Assembly (NCBI GenBank): GCA_964424125.1
Contig: CAYRHS010000045.1
Location: forward strand, 1-19,115
Direction: 5' to 3'
Source of the DNA: CAYRHS01 sp964424125
GTDB lineage: Bacteria; Actinomycetota; Acidimicrobiia; IMCC26256; JAOSJL01
Length of the DNA: 19,115 bases
The position numbers were made by a program, and so were the translations under genes. Of this stretch, positions 1-6,679 are shown one piece after another. Numbering within the stretch: the first letter of the stretch is position 1; each line of letters opens with the position of its first letter. The notes under the pieces were generated by a model. It made no database searches. It was not told where the DNA came from and saw nothing but the letters and a program-made list of their open reading frames with translations.

Positions 1-464
1 ACGGCGGCGCCCTCGAAGTCTTCCGGGGTGTCGACCACTTCGGGCGCCTCGCGACACACGAAGGTGTGGAGCACGCCCGGCATCTCCTGGTCCAGGCGCT
101 CGCGGGCCAGATCGACCTCGAGCATCGGGTCGGCGACCATGTCGAGCGCTATCGGCGGCCCGGGCCCGAGGACGGCGGCGAGGTGACAGTGGAGATCGAC
201 CTCGAGGCGTCCGACTTCGCGACCGTGGTCGAGGTACACGCAGCCGACGAGATCGGATTGCTGTACCGGATCGCGGCCGCGCTCGACGACCTCGGACTCG
301 ACGTGACCGTCGCGAAGGTCGCGACGCTCGGCGCCAACGTGGTGGACAGCTTCTACGTGCGCGACCCGGTGTTCGGCAAGGTGACGAGTTCCGAGGCACT
401 GGCCCGAATCCGCGAGACGCTCGAACGCGCGGCGGCGTCGGCCGCGTTCGGTGCCGATGGCTGA
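1..464 (+). CDS. glnD: [Protein-PII] uridylyltransferase, C-terminal part (5' end outside window)
   Basis: The reading frame is open from base 3 with no start or stop before the window edge, so this is the last 153 residues of a longer protein. GlnD uridylylates or adenylylates PII signal proteins according to glutamine level, and its C-terminal ACT domains sense glutamine. The visible part has a linker ending in RYRRP, then an ACT domain at roughly visible residues 70-130. The segment VEVHAADEIGLLYRIAAAL followed by VATLGANVVDSFYV is the typical second ACT domain of GlnD, with the D-x-x-G-L-L-Y ligand-binding turn. The protein ends with a short Ala-rich tail, as usual for the family. The next gene starts inside its 3' end. 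A different ACT-domain enzyme cannot be fully excluded because the nucleotidyltransferase and HD domains lie outside the window. Confidence 0.85.
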   Translation, partial: GGALEVFRGVDHFGRLATHEGVEHARHLLVQALAGQIDLEHRVGDHVERYRRPGPEDGGEVTVEIDLEASDFATVVEVHAADEIGLLYRIAAALDDLGLDVTVAKVATLGANVVDSFYVRDPVFGKVTSSEALARIRETLERAAASAAFGADG

Positions 465-1173
465 CGGGCAGGAACACGAGCCGGCGTCGTTGGTCGAGGC
501 CGTCTCCGCCGCGGACCTGCTCCGATGGGCCGAGGCCCTGAGTGGAATCGCGCGTACGGGCCTCGGCTTCACCGAGAGCCTCTACGAGCGCGAGCGATTC
601 GAGGAGGTCCTGCGGATCGCGGCCGACATCCGGGCCGCTGCGCTCGAGGAGGCGGAGGCCGACGCCCTCTTCGAGGAATGGCTCGCGACCGTCGGTGAGG
701 GCGTGGCCGGATACGTCACGCCGAAGGTGGCCGTGGCCGCGGTCGTCGGCAACGACGTCGGCGAGATCCTCCTCACGCAGCGGGCCGACTTCGGTGTCTG
801 GCTCTACCCGGTGGGGTGGGCCGACGTCGGATACTCACCGTCGGAGATCGCGGTCAAGGAGGTGTACGAGGAGACGGGGATCGAGATCGAGGTCGACTCG
901 CTCATCGCGGTCTTCGACGGGCTCCGCCTCGGCTTCGCCCGGCTGCCGCTGTACTCGCTCGTCTTCGCCTGCCGGCAGATCGGCGGCGAGCTCCGCGGTC
1001 ACCCTCTGGAGACGCGCTCGGTCGGCTGGTTCGCCCGCGACGCGCTTCCTCAGCCGCTCGCCGGTGGCGCGCACTGGGTGGAGATCGCGTTCGACGCGAT
1101 CGAGGGCCGTGATCCCCGCCCGGTCTTCGACCCGCCCCGCACGCCACCGTGGCGGGGAGAGGTCAGCTCGTGA
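457..1173 (+). CDS. NUDIX hydrolase with N-terminal Nudix_hydro_N-type domain
   Basis: The 238-residue protein has two parts. Residues about 20-65 (LLRWAEALSGIARTGLGF, then YERERFEEVLRIA) match the helical N-terminal domain found in ADP-ribose pyrophosphatase-like NUDIX proteins such as Bacillus YjhB. Residues about 90-215 form the NUDIX fold. The NUDIX box runs from G120 to I142. The metal-binding core K-E-V-Y-E-E-T-G-I keeps E135, E138 and E139, but the canonical upstream Glu is Y126 and the Arg is K134. The likely activity is hydrolysis of a nucleoside diphosphate linked to another group; the substrate is unknown. I chose ATG 457, which overlaps glnD by 8 bases. GTG 451 is an in-frame alternative that adds two residues. 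Overlap with glnD implies co-transcription and probably translational coupling. Confidence 0.88.
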   Translation: MADGQEHEPASLVEAVSAADLLRWAEALSGIARTGLGFTESLYERERFEEVLRIAADIRAAALEEAEADALFEEWLATVGEGVAGYVTPKVAVAAVVGNDVGEILLTQRADFGVWLYPVGWADVGYSPSEIAVKEVYEETGIEIEVDSLIAVFDGLRLGFARLPLYSLVFACRQIGGELRGHPLETRSVGWFARDALPQPLAGGAHWVEIAFDAIEGRDPRPVFDPPRTPPWRGEVSS

Positions 1174-1663
1174 GCTGCTGGCGCAGGAGCGCGACGATCG
1201 AGACCTCGCCCCGTGCCCGTTCCCAGGCGTCGGCGATGGTGTCGTGGTCCACGAGCCCGACCCGCTCGGGCGCCATCCCCAGGCGTTCGGAGGCGGTCCG
1301 AGCGAGCGTGGCGGGTTCGAGCTCGTCGTCGTAGGCGGCGTAGACCTCCAGGCCGTCCCAGATCGAAGTGAGCGATCGGCGCTCATCGCCGAGCACCAGC
1401 GCTTCGGGATCGGAGCCGGCCGCGAGCTCGGCGACCACGGTCTCCCAGATCTCGTAGTGCGAGATCCCGGCCGGCGGCCGGTACGAGACCACGGGGTGGA
1501 GCCGCCACTCGAGCACGGGCTCGTCGGTATCGGGCTCGGCGGGCGCGAGCCAGGTCTGGGAGCCGTTGACGTAGCTGTCGACGGGCGCGCCCAGCCGTTC
1601 GTCCAGTACGAGGAGGAGGTCGGCGGAGACGCTCCACAGGGCCGTGCTCACGAGCCGAGCCAT
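1163..1663 (-). CDS. Conserved-looking hypothetical protein (unrecognised family)
   Basis: This is a 166-residue soluble, acidic protein that I do not recognise. It starts MARLVSTALWSVSADLLLVL and has a Trp- and Tyr-rich centre (VLEWRLHPVVSYRPPAG, SHYEIWETVV). There is no signal peptide or convincing membrane span and there are no cysteines. The frame stays open upstream to 1810, but that extension is Arg/Ser-rich low-complexity sequence typical of an opposite-strand shadow and runs into the WS/DGAT gene. ATG 1663 is supported by a TACCGT -10 element six bases upstream, suggesting a leaderless transcript. The 3' end overlaps the convergent NUDIX gene by 11 bases. Codon use with high GC at third positions agrees with a real gene. 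No function is proposed. Confidence 0.7.
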   Translation of the reverse strand: MARLVSTALWSVSADLLLVLDERLGAPVDSYVNGSQTWLAPAEPDTDEPVLEWRLHPVVSYRPPAGISHYEIWETVVAELAAGSDPEALVLGDERRSLTSIWDGLEVYAAYDDELEPATLARTASERLGMAPERVGLVDHDTIADAWERARGEVSIVALLRQQLTS

Positions 1664-1669
1664 GCGGCA

Positions 1670-1675
1670 ACGGTA
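1670..1675 (-). promoter_or_regulatory. -10 element (TACCGT) for the 166-residue hypothetical gene
   Basis: On the minus strand TACCGT is followed by six bases (TGCCGC) and then ATG at 1663. The TANNNT consensus at this distance from a start codon is what actinobacterial leaderless promoters look like. No clear -35 element is visible. Confidence 0.55.
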
Positions 1676-1710
1676 CCCAGCGGTCCGTAGCGGTCGGCGC
1701 GCCCCGGCCG

Positions 1711-1716
1711 TACCCT
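1711..1716 (+). promoter_or_regulatory. -10 element (TACCCT) for the WS/DGAT gene
   Basis: TACCCT matches TANNNT. A transcript starting about 7 bases later, near 1723, would have a leader of about 24 bases carrying the ribosome binding site at 1732-1739. It lies in the divergent gap between the hypothetical gene and the WS/DGAT gene. Confidence 0.5.
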
Positions 1717-1731
1717 GGCGGGCAGCCGGTG

Positions 1732-1739
1732 AAGGGGGA
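1732..1739 (+). promoter_or_regulatory. Ribosome binding site AAGGGGGA deciding the WS/DGAT start
   Basis: AAGGGGGA lies seven bases before GTG 1747. The other in-frame GTG at 1729 lies upstream of this purine tract and has none of its own, so 1747 is preferred. Confidence 0.6.
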
Positions 1740-1746
1740 TTCGACC

Positions 1747-3144
1747 GTGGGCTACGACCGGCTCTCGTCGCTCGACGACAGCTTCCTCGAGATCGAGAGC
1801 ATCGAGACACCGTTGCACGTGGGCGCGGTCTCGATCTTCGAGGCCGAGCCGCTGCTCGACGAACACCGGCGGTTCCGCCTCGCGGACGCTCGGGCCATGG
1901 TGGAGTCGCGACTGCACCTCGTGCCCCGCTTCCGGAAGCGCCTGATGGAGGTCCCGTTCGGGATCGGCCGTCCGATCTGGGTCGACGACGAGCGCTTCGA
2001 CATCTCGTACCACGTGCGCCTCACCGCCTTGCCGCGACCCGGGACCTGGGAGCAGCTCGCCACACTCACCACGCGGGTGCAGAGCCAGCTTCTCGATCGA
2101 GCGCGTCCGCTCTGGGAGCTCTGGTTCGTCGAGGGCCTCGAGGACGACTGCATCGCGTTGGTCCAGAAGACGCACCACGCCCTCGTGGACGGCGCTTCCG
2201 GTGTCGACGTCGCGACCGTGTTGCTCGACTTCGATCGCACGCCCACGGTGGTCGACGCACCTGCGTGGGAACCGGAGCCGACACCGAGCTCGATGCGTCT
2301 TTTCCTGGATACGCTCGAGGAGCAGGTCTCCGAGCCCGCGGCGATCGTGGAGCACGTCGGCGCGGTCTTGCGCGCGCCTCGACACGCCGTCGAGCGGGGT
2401 CTCGACATCACCCGCTCGCTGGGGAGCATGCTCGGACGTGAGACCGTCGCGCCGCGTACGTCGCTGAACTGCGAGGTCGGCCGCCACCGTCGCCTCGAGG
2501 TCGCGCGGGCCTCGCTCGAGGACGCGAAGGAGATACACCGTGCGCTCGGTGGCACGGTGAACGACGTCGTGCTCGCCGCGGTCGGAAGCGGGTTGGCTCG
2601 GCTCTTCGACGAGCGGGACGAGACCGTGGATCGGGTACGCGTGATGATCCCGGTCTCGGTGCGGGACGAGAGCCAGCACATGGCGCTCGGTAACCGCGTT
2701 TCGGCGATGTTCCTGACGGTCCCGGTGGCGGGGGTCGACGCCGCCGAGCGCCTCCGGGAGGTCCGCCTGGGTACGGAAGGCTTGAAAGAGCGCCACCAGG
2801 CGGTCGGCGCCGACTTCCTCGTCGGGCTCACCCGCTTCGCCGCGCCCACGTTGTTGAGCCTGGCGGCTCGGGCCGTGCATCACCAGCCCTTCGTCAACCT
2901 CGTGGTGACGAACGTCCCTGGCCCCCAGCGACCGTTGTACTCGATGGGCGCGAAGCTGCTCGAAGCCTTCCCGATCGTCCCACTCGTGCACAATCTCGCC
3001 GTCGGCGTGGCGATCCTCTCCTACGACGGCCGCCTCGACATCGGGGTCTTCGGCGACCGGGACGCGGTGCCCGACATCAAGATCCTCGCCGCGGGCATCG
3101 AGGACGGCTTCGCCGAGCTGCACAAGCACGTGGTCGAGCCCTGA
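1747..3144 (+). CDS. WS/DGAT: wax ester synthase / acyl-CoA:diacylglycerol acyltransferase
   Basis: The 465-residue protein has the full signature of the bifunctional WS/DGAT family, which transfers acyl groups from acyl-CoA to long-chain alcohols or diacylglycerol to make storage wax esters or triacylglycerol. The N-terminus RLSSLDDSFLEIES...TPLHVGAVSIFE is the family opening. PLWE is at 121-124, the catalytic HHALVDG (HHxxxDG) at 143-149, the ND motif (TVNDVVLAAV) around 270-279, and NVPGP at 389-393. Length is normal for the family. Start GTG 1747 is chosen over GTG 1729 because of the ribosome binding site and because family members begin just before the SxLD motif. A TACCCT -10 lies upstream and a hairpin follows the stop. 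Its in vivo substrate preference cannot be read from sequence. Confidence 0.93.
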   Translation: MGYDRLSSLDDSFLEIESIETPLHVGAVSIFEAEPLLDEHRRFRLADARAMVESRLHLVPRFRKRLMEVPFGIGRPIWVDDERFDISYHVRLTALPRPGTWEQLATLTTRVQSQLLDRARPLWELWFVEGLEDDCIALVQKTHHALVDGASGVDVATVLLDFDRTPTVVDAPAWEPEPTPSSMRLFLDTLEEQVSEPAAIVEHVGAVLRAPRHAVERGLDITRSLGSMLGRETVAPRTSLNCEVGRHRRLEVARASLEDAKEIHRALGGTVNDVVLAAVGSGLARLFDERDETVDRVRVMIPVSVRDESQHMALGNRVSAMFLTVPVAGVDAAERLREVRLGTEGLKERHQAVGADFLVGLTRFAAPTLLSLAARAVHHQPFVNLVVTNVPGPQRPLYSMGAKLLEAFPIVPLVHNLAVGVAILSYDGRLDIGVFGDRDAVPDIKILAAGIEDGFAELHKHVVEP

Positions 3145-3151
3145 TCGCTCG

Positions 3152-3177
3152 CCCGGGGCGCCGCCACCTGCCCCGGG
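3152..3177 (+). terminator. Hairpin after the WS/DGAT gene, possible terminator
   Basis: CCCGGGGC (3152-3159) and GCCCCGGG (3170-3177) form a perfect 8-bp stem with a 10-base loop, seven bases after the stop codon. There is no T-run, which is common for terminators in GC-rich actinomycetes. It ends four bases before the putative -10 of the next gene. Confidence 0.4.
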
Positions 3178-3181
3178 GGCG

Positions 3182-3187
3182 TAGGGT
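3182..3187 (+). promoter_or_regulatory. -10-like element (TAGGGT) for the MBL-fold gene
   Basis: TAGGGT fits TANNNT and lies 10 bases before ATG 3198, implying a leader of only a few bases. It directly follows the terminator-like hairpin of the previous gene. Confidence 0.4.
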
Positions 3188-3197
3188 CGAGGGTGCC

Positions 3198-4361
3198 ATG
3201 TTCGACACCCGGCCGGGCGACCGCGCGACGGCGCCCAGGCGACGACGACAGGAGCAGGAGCCCGCATCGGACGCGGTGACGGAGGTCGCGCCCGATGTCG
3301 TTCGCATGCAGCTGCCCGTGTGGATGCCGGGTCTCGGTCACGTGAACATGTACGGGTTGCTCGACGACCGCGGCCTCGCGGTCGTCGACCCTGGACTTCC
3401 CGGACCTCGCTCATGGCGAGTGCTCAAGGGCCGGCTCGCCCGCGCGGGCTTCCGTGTCTCCGACGTCCACACCATCGTCGTCACCCACTCGCATCCCGAC
3501 CACTTCGGCGGTGCGGGCCGGCTGGCCAAGGCCGCCGACGCGCGCCTCCTCACGCACCGGGCGTTCGAGACGATGTCGACCAAGGCTCCAGCGGTCGGGC
3601 CCGACGAGGCCGAGGCGGCGGAACGCGAGGCTGCCGCGCTCGCCCAGCTGCTCGACGTGCGGTTCGAGGACCTGCCCGACGGCGCCGAAGGGTTCCTGCC
3701 CAGCCCGGGAGGCGCGAACGCTCCCTGGTCCAACCCGACGCCGTGGGGGGAGAAACCCACGGGCCCGTCGTTCGTGCGCCGCATGCTCCTGAAGAGCTTG
3801 CGGCTCCTCTTCACCCCGCCCCGGCCGACCGACCGCGTTCGGCACGACGATCCCGTCGTGCTGGGCGGGCGTGAGTGGCGGGCCGTGTACACGCCCGGGC
3901 ACACCGCCGACCACCTGTGCTTGTACGACCCGGGAAGCGGGCTGCTGCTCTCGGGCGACCACGTGCTGCCGACCATCACCCCGCACATCTCGGGACTCGC
4001 CGAAGGCTTCGACACGCTCGACGCGTACCTCGCGACGCTCGATCTTGTGGCCGACCTACCGGGCGTGGCGCGCGCGCTCCCTGCGCACGGGCACCCGTTC
4101 GACGACGTGCCCGGTCGAGTGGCGACGATCAAGCGCCATCACGACGAGCGGATGGCGAAGCTTCGCGCGGCGACCGCGGCGCTAGGGCCCGCCACGGTCC
4201 GCACGCTCTCGCGTGAGATCTTCCCCGAGAAGTACTGGGGGATGATGGCCGAGAGCGAGACCTTCGCCCACCTCCAGCACCTGGTGCACCAGGGAGTGGC
4301 GGAACGTTCGCTCGTCGAGGGTCGGTTCGTCTTCCGCCTGGCGGGTGCCGACGCGGCCTGA
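3198..4361 (+). CDS. MBL-fold metallo-hydrolase, LACTB2-like with C-terminal winged helix
   Basis: The 387-residue protein is a metallo-beta-lactamase-fold hydrolase. The metal ligands are visible: THSHPDH (HxHxDH, residues 97-102), GHTADH (H235), SGDH (bridging D254) and PAHGHP (H297 or H299). The C-terminal portion (RTLSREIFPEKYWG to HLVHQGVAERS) resembles the BLACT_WH winged helix of LACTB2-like proteins, which includes hydrolases of thioesters or RNA. An insert at about residues 125-215 between the first and second metal motifs is longer than in minimal members. The first 30 residues are charged and disordered-looking, so GTG 3276 (TEVAPDVVRMQLP) is an alternative start. ATG 3198 is kept because a -10-like TAGGGT precedes it. 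It overlaps neither neighbour. The substrate is unknown. Confidence 0.88.
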   Translation: MFDTRPGDRATAPRRRRQEQEPASDAVTEVAPDVVRMQLPVWMPGLGHVNMYGLLDDRGLAVVDPGLPGPRSWRVLKGRLARAGFRVSDVHTIVVTHSHPDHFGGAGRLAKAADARLLTHRAFETMSTKAPAVGPDEAEAAEREAAALAQLLDVRFEDLPDGAEGFLPSPGGANAPWSNPTPWGEKPTGPSFVRRMLLKSLRLLFTPPRPTDRVRHDDPVVLGGREWRAVYTPGHTADHLCLYDPGSGLLLSGDHVLPTITPHISGLAEGFDTLDAYLATLDLVADLPGVARALPAHGHPFDDVPGRVATIKRHHDERMAKLRAATAALGPATVRTLSREIFPEKYWGMMAESETFAHLQHLVHQGVAERSLVEGRFVFRLAGADAA

Positions 4362-4373
4362 CGATCCGGTCGG

Positions 4374-4379
4374 TAGGGT
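4374..4379 (+). promoter_or_regulatory. -10 element (TAGGGT) for the M20 peptidase gene, leaderless
   Basis: TAGGGT is followed by seven bases (GAGCGAC) and then GTG 4387. The spacing matches leaderless initiation at the start codon. The element lies just 12 bases after the stop of the MBL-fold gene, so the M20 gene can be transcribed on its own. Confidence 0.55.
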
Positions 4380-4386
4380 GAGCGAC

Positions 4387-5721
4387 GTGAACGGCCGGGA
4401 CGCGACCGTGCAGACCACCGGCCTGCTCCAGCAACTCATCCGGAACCGGTGCGTGAACGACGGGACGCCCGAGTCCGGTGAGGAGGCGCGTAGCGTCGAC
4501 ACGCTGCGGCAGTACCTCGGCGAGGGCGGGCTCGACACCGAGACCTACGAGACCCTGCCCGGTCGTCAGAGTCTCGTGTCCCGGATCGAGGGGAGCGATC
4601 CGGGGGCGCCGACGCTCCTGCTCATGGGACACACCGACGTCGTACCGGTCAGCCCCGAGGGATGGGAGCGTGACCCGTTCGGCGGCGAGCTGGTCGACGG
4701 CATGGTGTGGGGCCGGGGCGCGATCGACATGCTCAACATGACCGCGTCGATGGCCGTGGCCATGCGCCGCCTCGCCGATCGTGGGTTCCGGCCGCGGGGC
4801 ACGTTGACGTTCCTCGCGGTGGCGGACGAAGAATCGCGCGGCGTGTTCGGGGCCGAGCACCTCGTTCGGCACGAGTGGGACGCGGTCGCGGCCGACTACG
4901 TCGTCACCGAGGCAGGGGGGTTCCAGTTCCCCACGCCGGAGGGACCGCGACTCCCGATCCTCGTCGGCGAGAAGGGCACGTTCTGGTGCACCCTGCGGGT
5001 CAAGGGGACACCGGGACACGGCTCGCAGCCCTTCCGTACCGACAACGCGCTCGTGAAGGCTGCGCACGTCGTGCAGCGCCTGTCCGACTATCGGCCCGAA
5101 GCCCGCGTGCACGAGACGTGGCGGGCCTTCGTCGAGGCGCTCGACCTCCCCGACGAGATCACCCGGTCGCTGCTCGAGCCTTCCCGGCTCCACGACGACG
5201 AAGCCCTGCCCGTCGGCCTCGCCCGCTTCGCGCACGCGTCGACCCACACGACGTTCGCACCCACGGTCGTGCACGGTGGGACCAAGCAGAACGTCATCCC
5301 GGACCAGGTCGACATCTCGGTGGACGTGCGTACCATGCCCGGTCACGACGAGCCCGAGGTGCGGGCGATGCTCGACGAGGCGCTCGGCGATCTCGCCGGC
5401 GACGTCGAGCTCCTCGACTACCACCCCGATCCGGCGACGACGTCGCCGAAGGACACACCGTTGTGGCACCAGCTCGAGACGGTCGCGTGCCGGCTCGTGA
5501 CGGACTCGGCCCTCGTCCCGATGTTGATGGTCGGCGCCACTGACGCGCGTTTCTTCCGTCGCGCGGGCAGCGTCGCCTACGGCTTCGCCTTGTTCTCGCA
5601 GCGGCTGAGCTTCGAGGACTACGCGACGATGTTCCACGGCCACAACGAACGCGTCGACCAGGAGTCGCTCGGTTTGACGACGGCGCTGTGGGAGGCGATC
5701 GCGGCCGAGGCGTTGACCTAG
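4387..5721 (+). CDS. M20 family metallopeptidase (ArgE/DapE/ACY1/CPG2-type)
   Basis: The 444-residue protein is a di-zinc amidohydrolase or peptidase of family M20. MGHTDVVPV supplies H82 and D84, GRGAIDM the bridging D114, ADEES the catalytic Glu and next metal ligand (E148, E149), and HGHNE near the C-terminus the last metal His. The central GTPGHGSQP-type segment starts the dimerisation domain. Family members remove acyl or aminoacyl groups from small substrates; the exact one is unknown. After the bridging Asp it has MLN, where many members have a DDK or MKG sequence. The frame is open to ATG 4345, inside the preceding gene, but GTG 4387 follows a TAGGGT -10 by seven bases and begins where homologues begin; GTG 4378 is also possible. 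It converges with the PAC2 gene across a 28-base gap. Confidence 0.9.
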   Translation: MNGRDATVQTTGLLQQLIRNRCVNDGTPESGEEARSVDTLRQYLGEGGLDTETYETLPGRQSLVSRIEGSDPGAPTLLLMGHTDVVPVSPEGWERDPFGGELVDGMVWGRGAIDMLNMTASMAVAMRRLADRGFRPRGTLTFLAVADEESRGVFGAEHLVRHEWDAVAADYVVTEAGGFQFPTPEGPRLPILVGEKGTFWCTLRVKGTPGHGSQPFRTDNALVKAAHVVQRLSDYRPEARVHETWRAFVEALDLPDEITRSLLEPSRLHDDEALPVGLARFAHASTHTTFAPTVVHGGTKQNVIPDQVDISVDVRTMPGHDEPEVRAMLDEALGDLAGDVELLDYHPDPATTSPKDTPLWHQLETVACRLVTDSALVPMLMVGATDARFFRRAGSVAYGFALFSQRLSFEDYATMFHGHNERVDQESLGLTTALWEAIAAEALT

Positions 5722-5729
5722 CAGTCCAA

Positions 5730-5744
5730 CCGCGCGCCGCGCGG
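5730..5744. terminator. Small GC hairpin between convergent genes, weak bidirectional terminator candidate
   Basis: CCGCGC and GCGCGG pair as a 6-bp stem with a 3-base loop in the 28-base gap between the stops of the M20 and PAC2 genes. Position is suggestive, but the stem is short and has no T-run. Confidence 0.3.
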
Positions 5745-5749
5745 GCTGT

Positions 5750-6622
5750 TCAGCGTTGGTCGCGCAGGAAGCGCTCGAGCTCGGCGGCGAGGGCCTCGCC
5801 GGTCGGGAGGGCGGAAGGGTCGATGGGGAGCCCGGCGTCCGCGATCTCGGCGTCGTAGCGCTCTTCGAGCTCACGCACGTAGGCCTCGACGTCGTGGTCG
5901 GTGTCGGCCGCGACGTCGATACGAGCCTCCCAGCTCCCGACCGTCCGGTCGAGCTGCTCGAAGTCGAGGGGCACTCCGGCGACCGAAGTGCACGCGCCGA
6001 GCAGCGCCCGCATCGCCTTGGGATTCGGCGGCGACGCGAGATAGTGGGGCACCGGCGCCCACAGCGACGCGCTCGCGATCCCCGCGGTGGTGCAGGCGTC
6101 GTGGAGAACTCCCACGATCCCGGTCGGCCCTTCGTAGCGCGACGTGACCAACCCGACTCGACGGCCGAGCTCGGGATCGGAGACCGCGCCGGTGATCCGG
6201 GTCGGGCGGGTGTGCGGGACGTCGGCCAGCAGCGCGCCCATCGGCACGACCAGCTCGACGTCGAGCGCGGTGGCGAGCTCCACCAGCATCGCGGCGAAGG
6301 AGGGCCACGAGTAGTTGGGCTCGGGCCCGAGCACGACGACCATGTCGTGCTCGCCGTCGTCGACCTCGGCCGCGAAGCACTCCGTCGTCGGCCAGGTCAG
6401 GTCCTCGATCACCCCGTCGACCAGCTCGACGGTCGGTCGAGCCGCCTGGAAGTCGTAGAAGGGCTCGGGGTCGACGGCCGCGAACCGTGTCGCGCCCAGA
6501 CGCTCGACCAGGTGGGTGACGGCGTCGGAGGCGGCGTCGCCCGCGTCGTTCCAGCCGGTGAACGCGGCCACGAGCACCGGTGCACGCAAGTCCGGCCGGC
6601 GATCGAAGTGCACCTTGTCCAC
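5750..6622 (-). CDS. PAC2 family protein
   Basis: The 290-residue protein belongs to the PAC2 family (proteasome assembly chaperone 2-like), common in actinomycetes. The diagnostic start is APVLVAAFTGWNDAGDAASDAV, followed by the fold's TECFAAEVDDGEHDMVVVLGPEPN and LLADVPHTRPTRITG segments. The C-terminal 60 residues are a charged helical region (VEAYVRELEERYDAEI). In actinomycetes the function is not established; the link to proteasome assembly comes from eukaryotic and archaeal relatives, and no proteasome gene is in this window. The start is GTG 6622, with a TAGTGT -10 seven bases upstream, so it is probably translated from a leaderless mRNA. Length is typical. Confidence 0.88.
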   Translation of the reverse strand: MDKVHFDRRPDLRAPVLVAAFTGWNDAGDAASDAVTHLVERLGATRFAAVDPEPFYDFQAARPTVELVDGVIEDLTWPTTECFAAEVDDGEHDMVVVLGPEPNYSWPSFAAMLVELATALDVELVVPMGALLADVPHTRPTRITGAVSDPELGRRVGLVTSRYEGPTGIVGVLHDACTTAGIASASLWAPVPHYLASPPNPKAMRALLGACTSVAGVPLDFEQLDRTVGSWEARIDVAADTDHDVEAYVRELEERYDAEIADAGLPIDPSALPTGEALAAELERFLRDQR

Positions 6623-6629
6623 GCCTTCA

Positions 6630-6635
6630 ACACTA
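6630..6635 (-). promoter_or_regulatory. -10 element (TAGTGT) for the PAC2 gene, leaderless
   Basis: On the minus strand TAGTGT is followed by seven bases (TGAAGGC) and GTG 6622. The 10-bp palindrome CCTCGCGAGG at 6639-6648 lies just upstream and could be a regulator site, although chance is likely in GC-rich DNA. Confidence 0.55.
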
Positions 6636-6679
6636 CGGCCTCGCGAGGTCCGCTCCGGTGTCGACCGACGTCGCGGCGC

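Noticed and set aside
1648..3414. 588-codon open frame on the minus strand
   Set aside because: It lies opposite the WS/DGAT gene, whose catalytic motifs are intact; composition is His/Arg/Asp-rich shadow sequence.
4345..4386. ATG 4345 as start of the M20 gene
   Set aside because: It would overlap the MBL-fold gene by 17 bases, has no ribosome binding site, and would include the -10-like TAGGGT within the coding region.
4129..5874. 581-codon open frame on the minus strand
   Set aside because: Antisense to the M20 peptidase, with Arg/Pro-rich ends and no recognisable fold.
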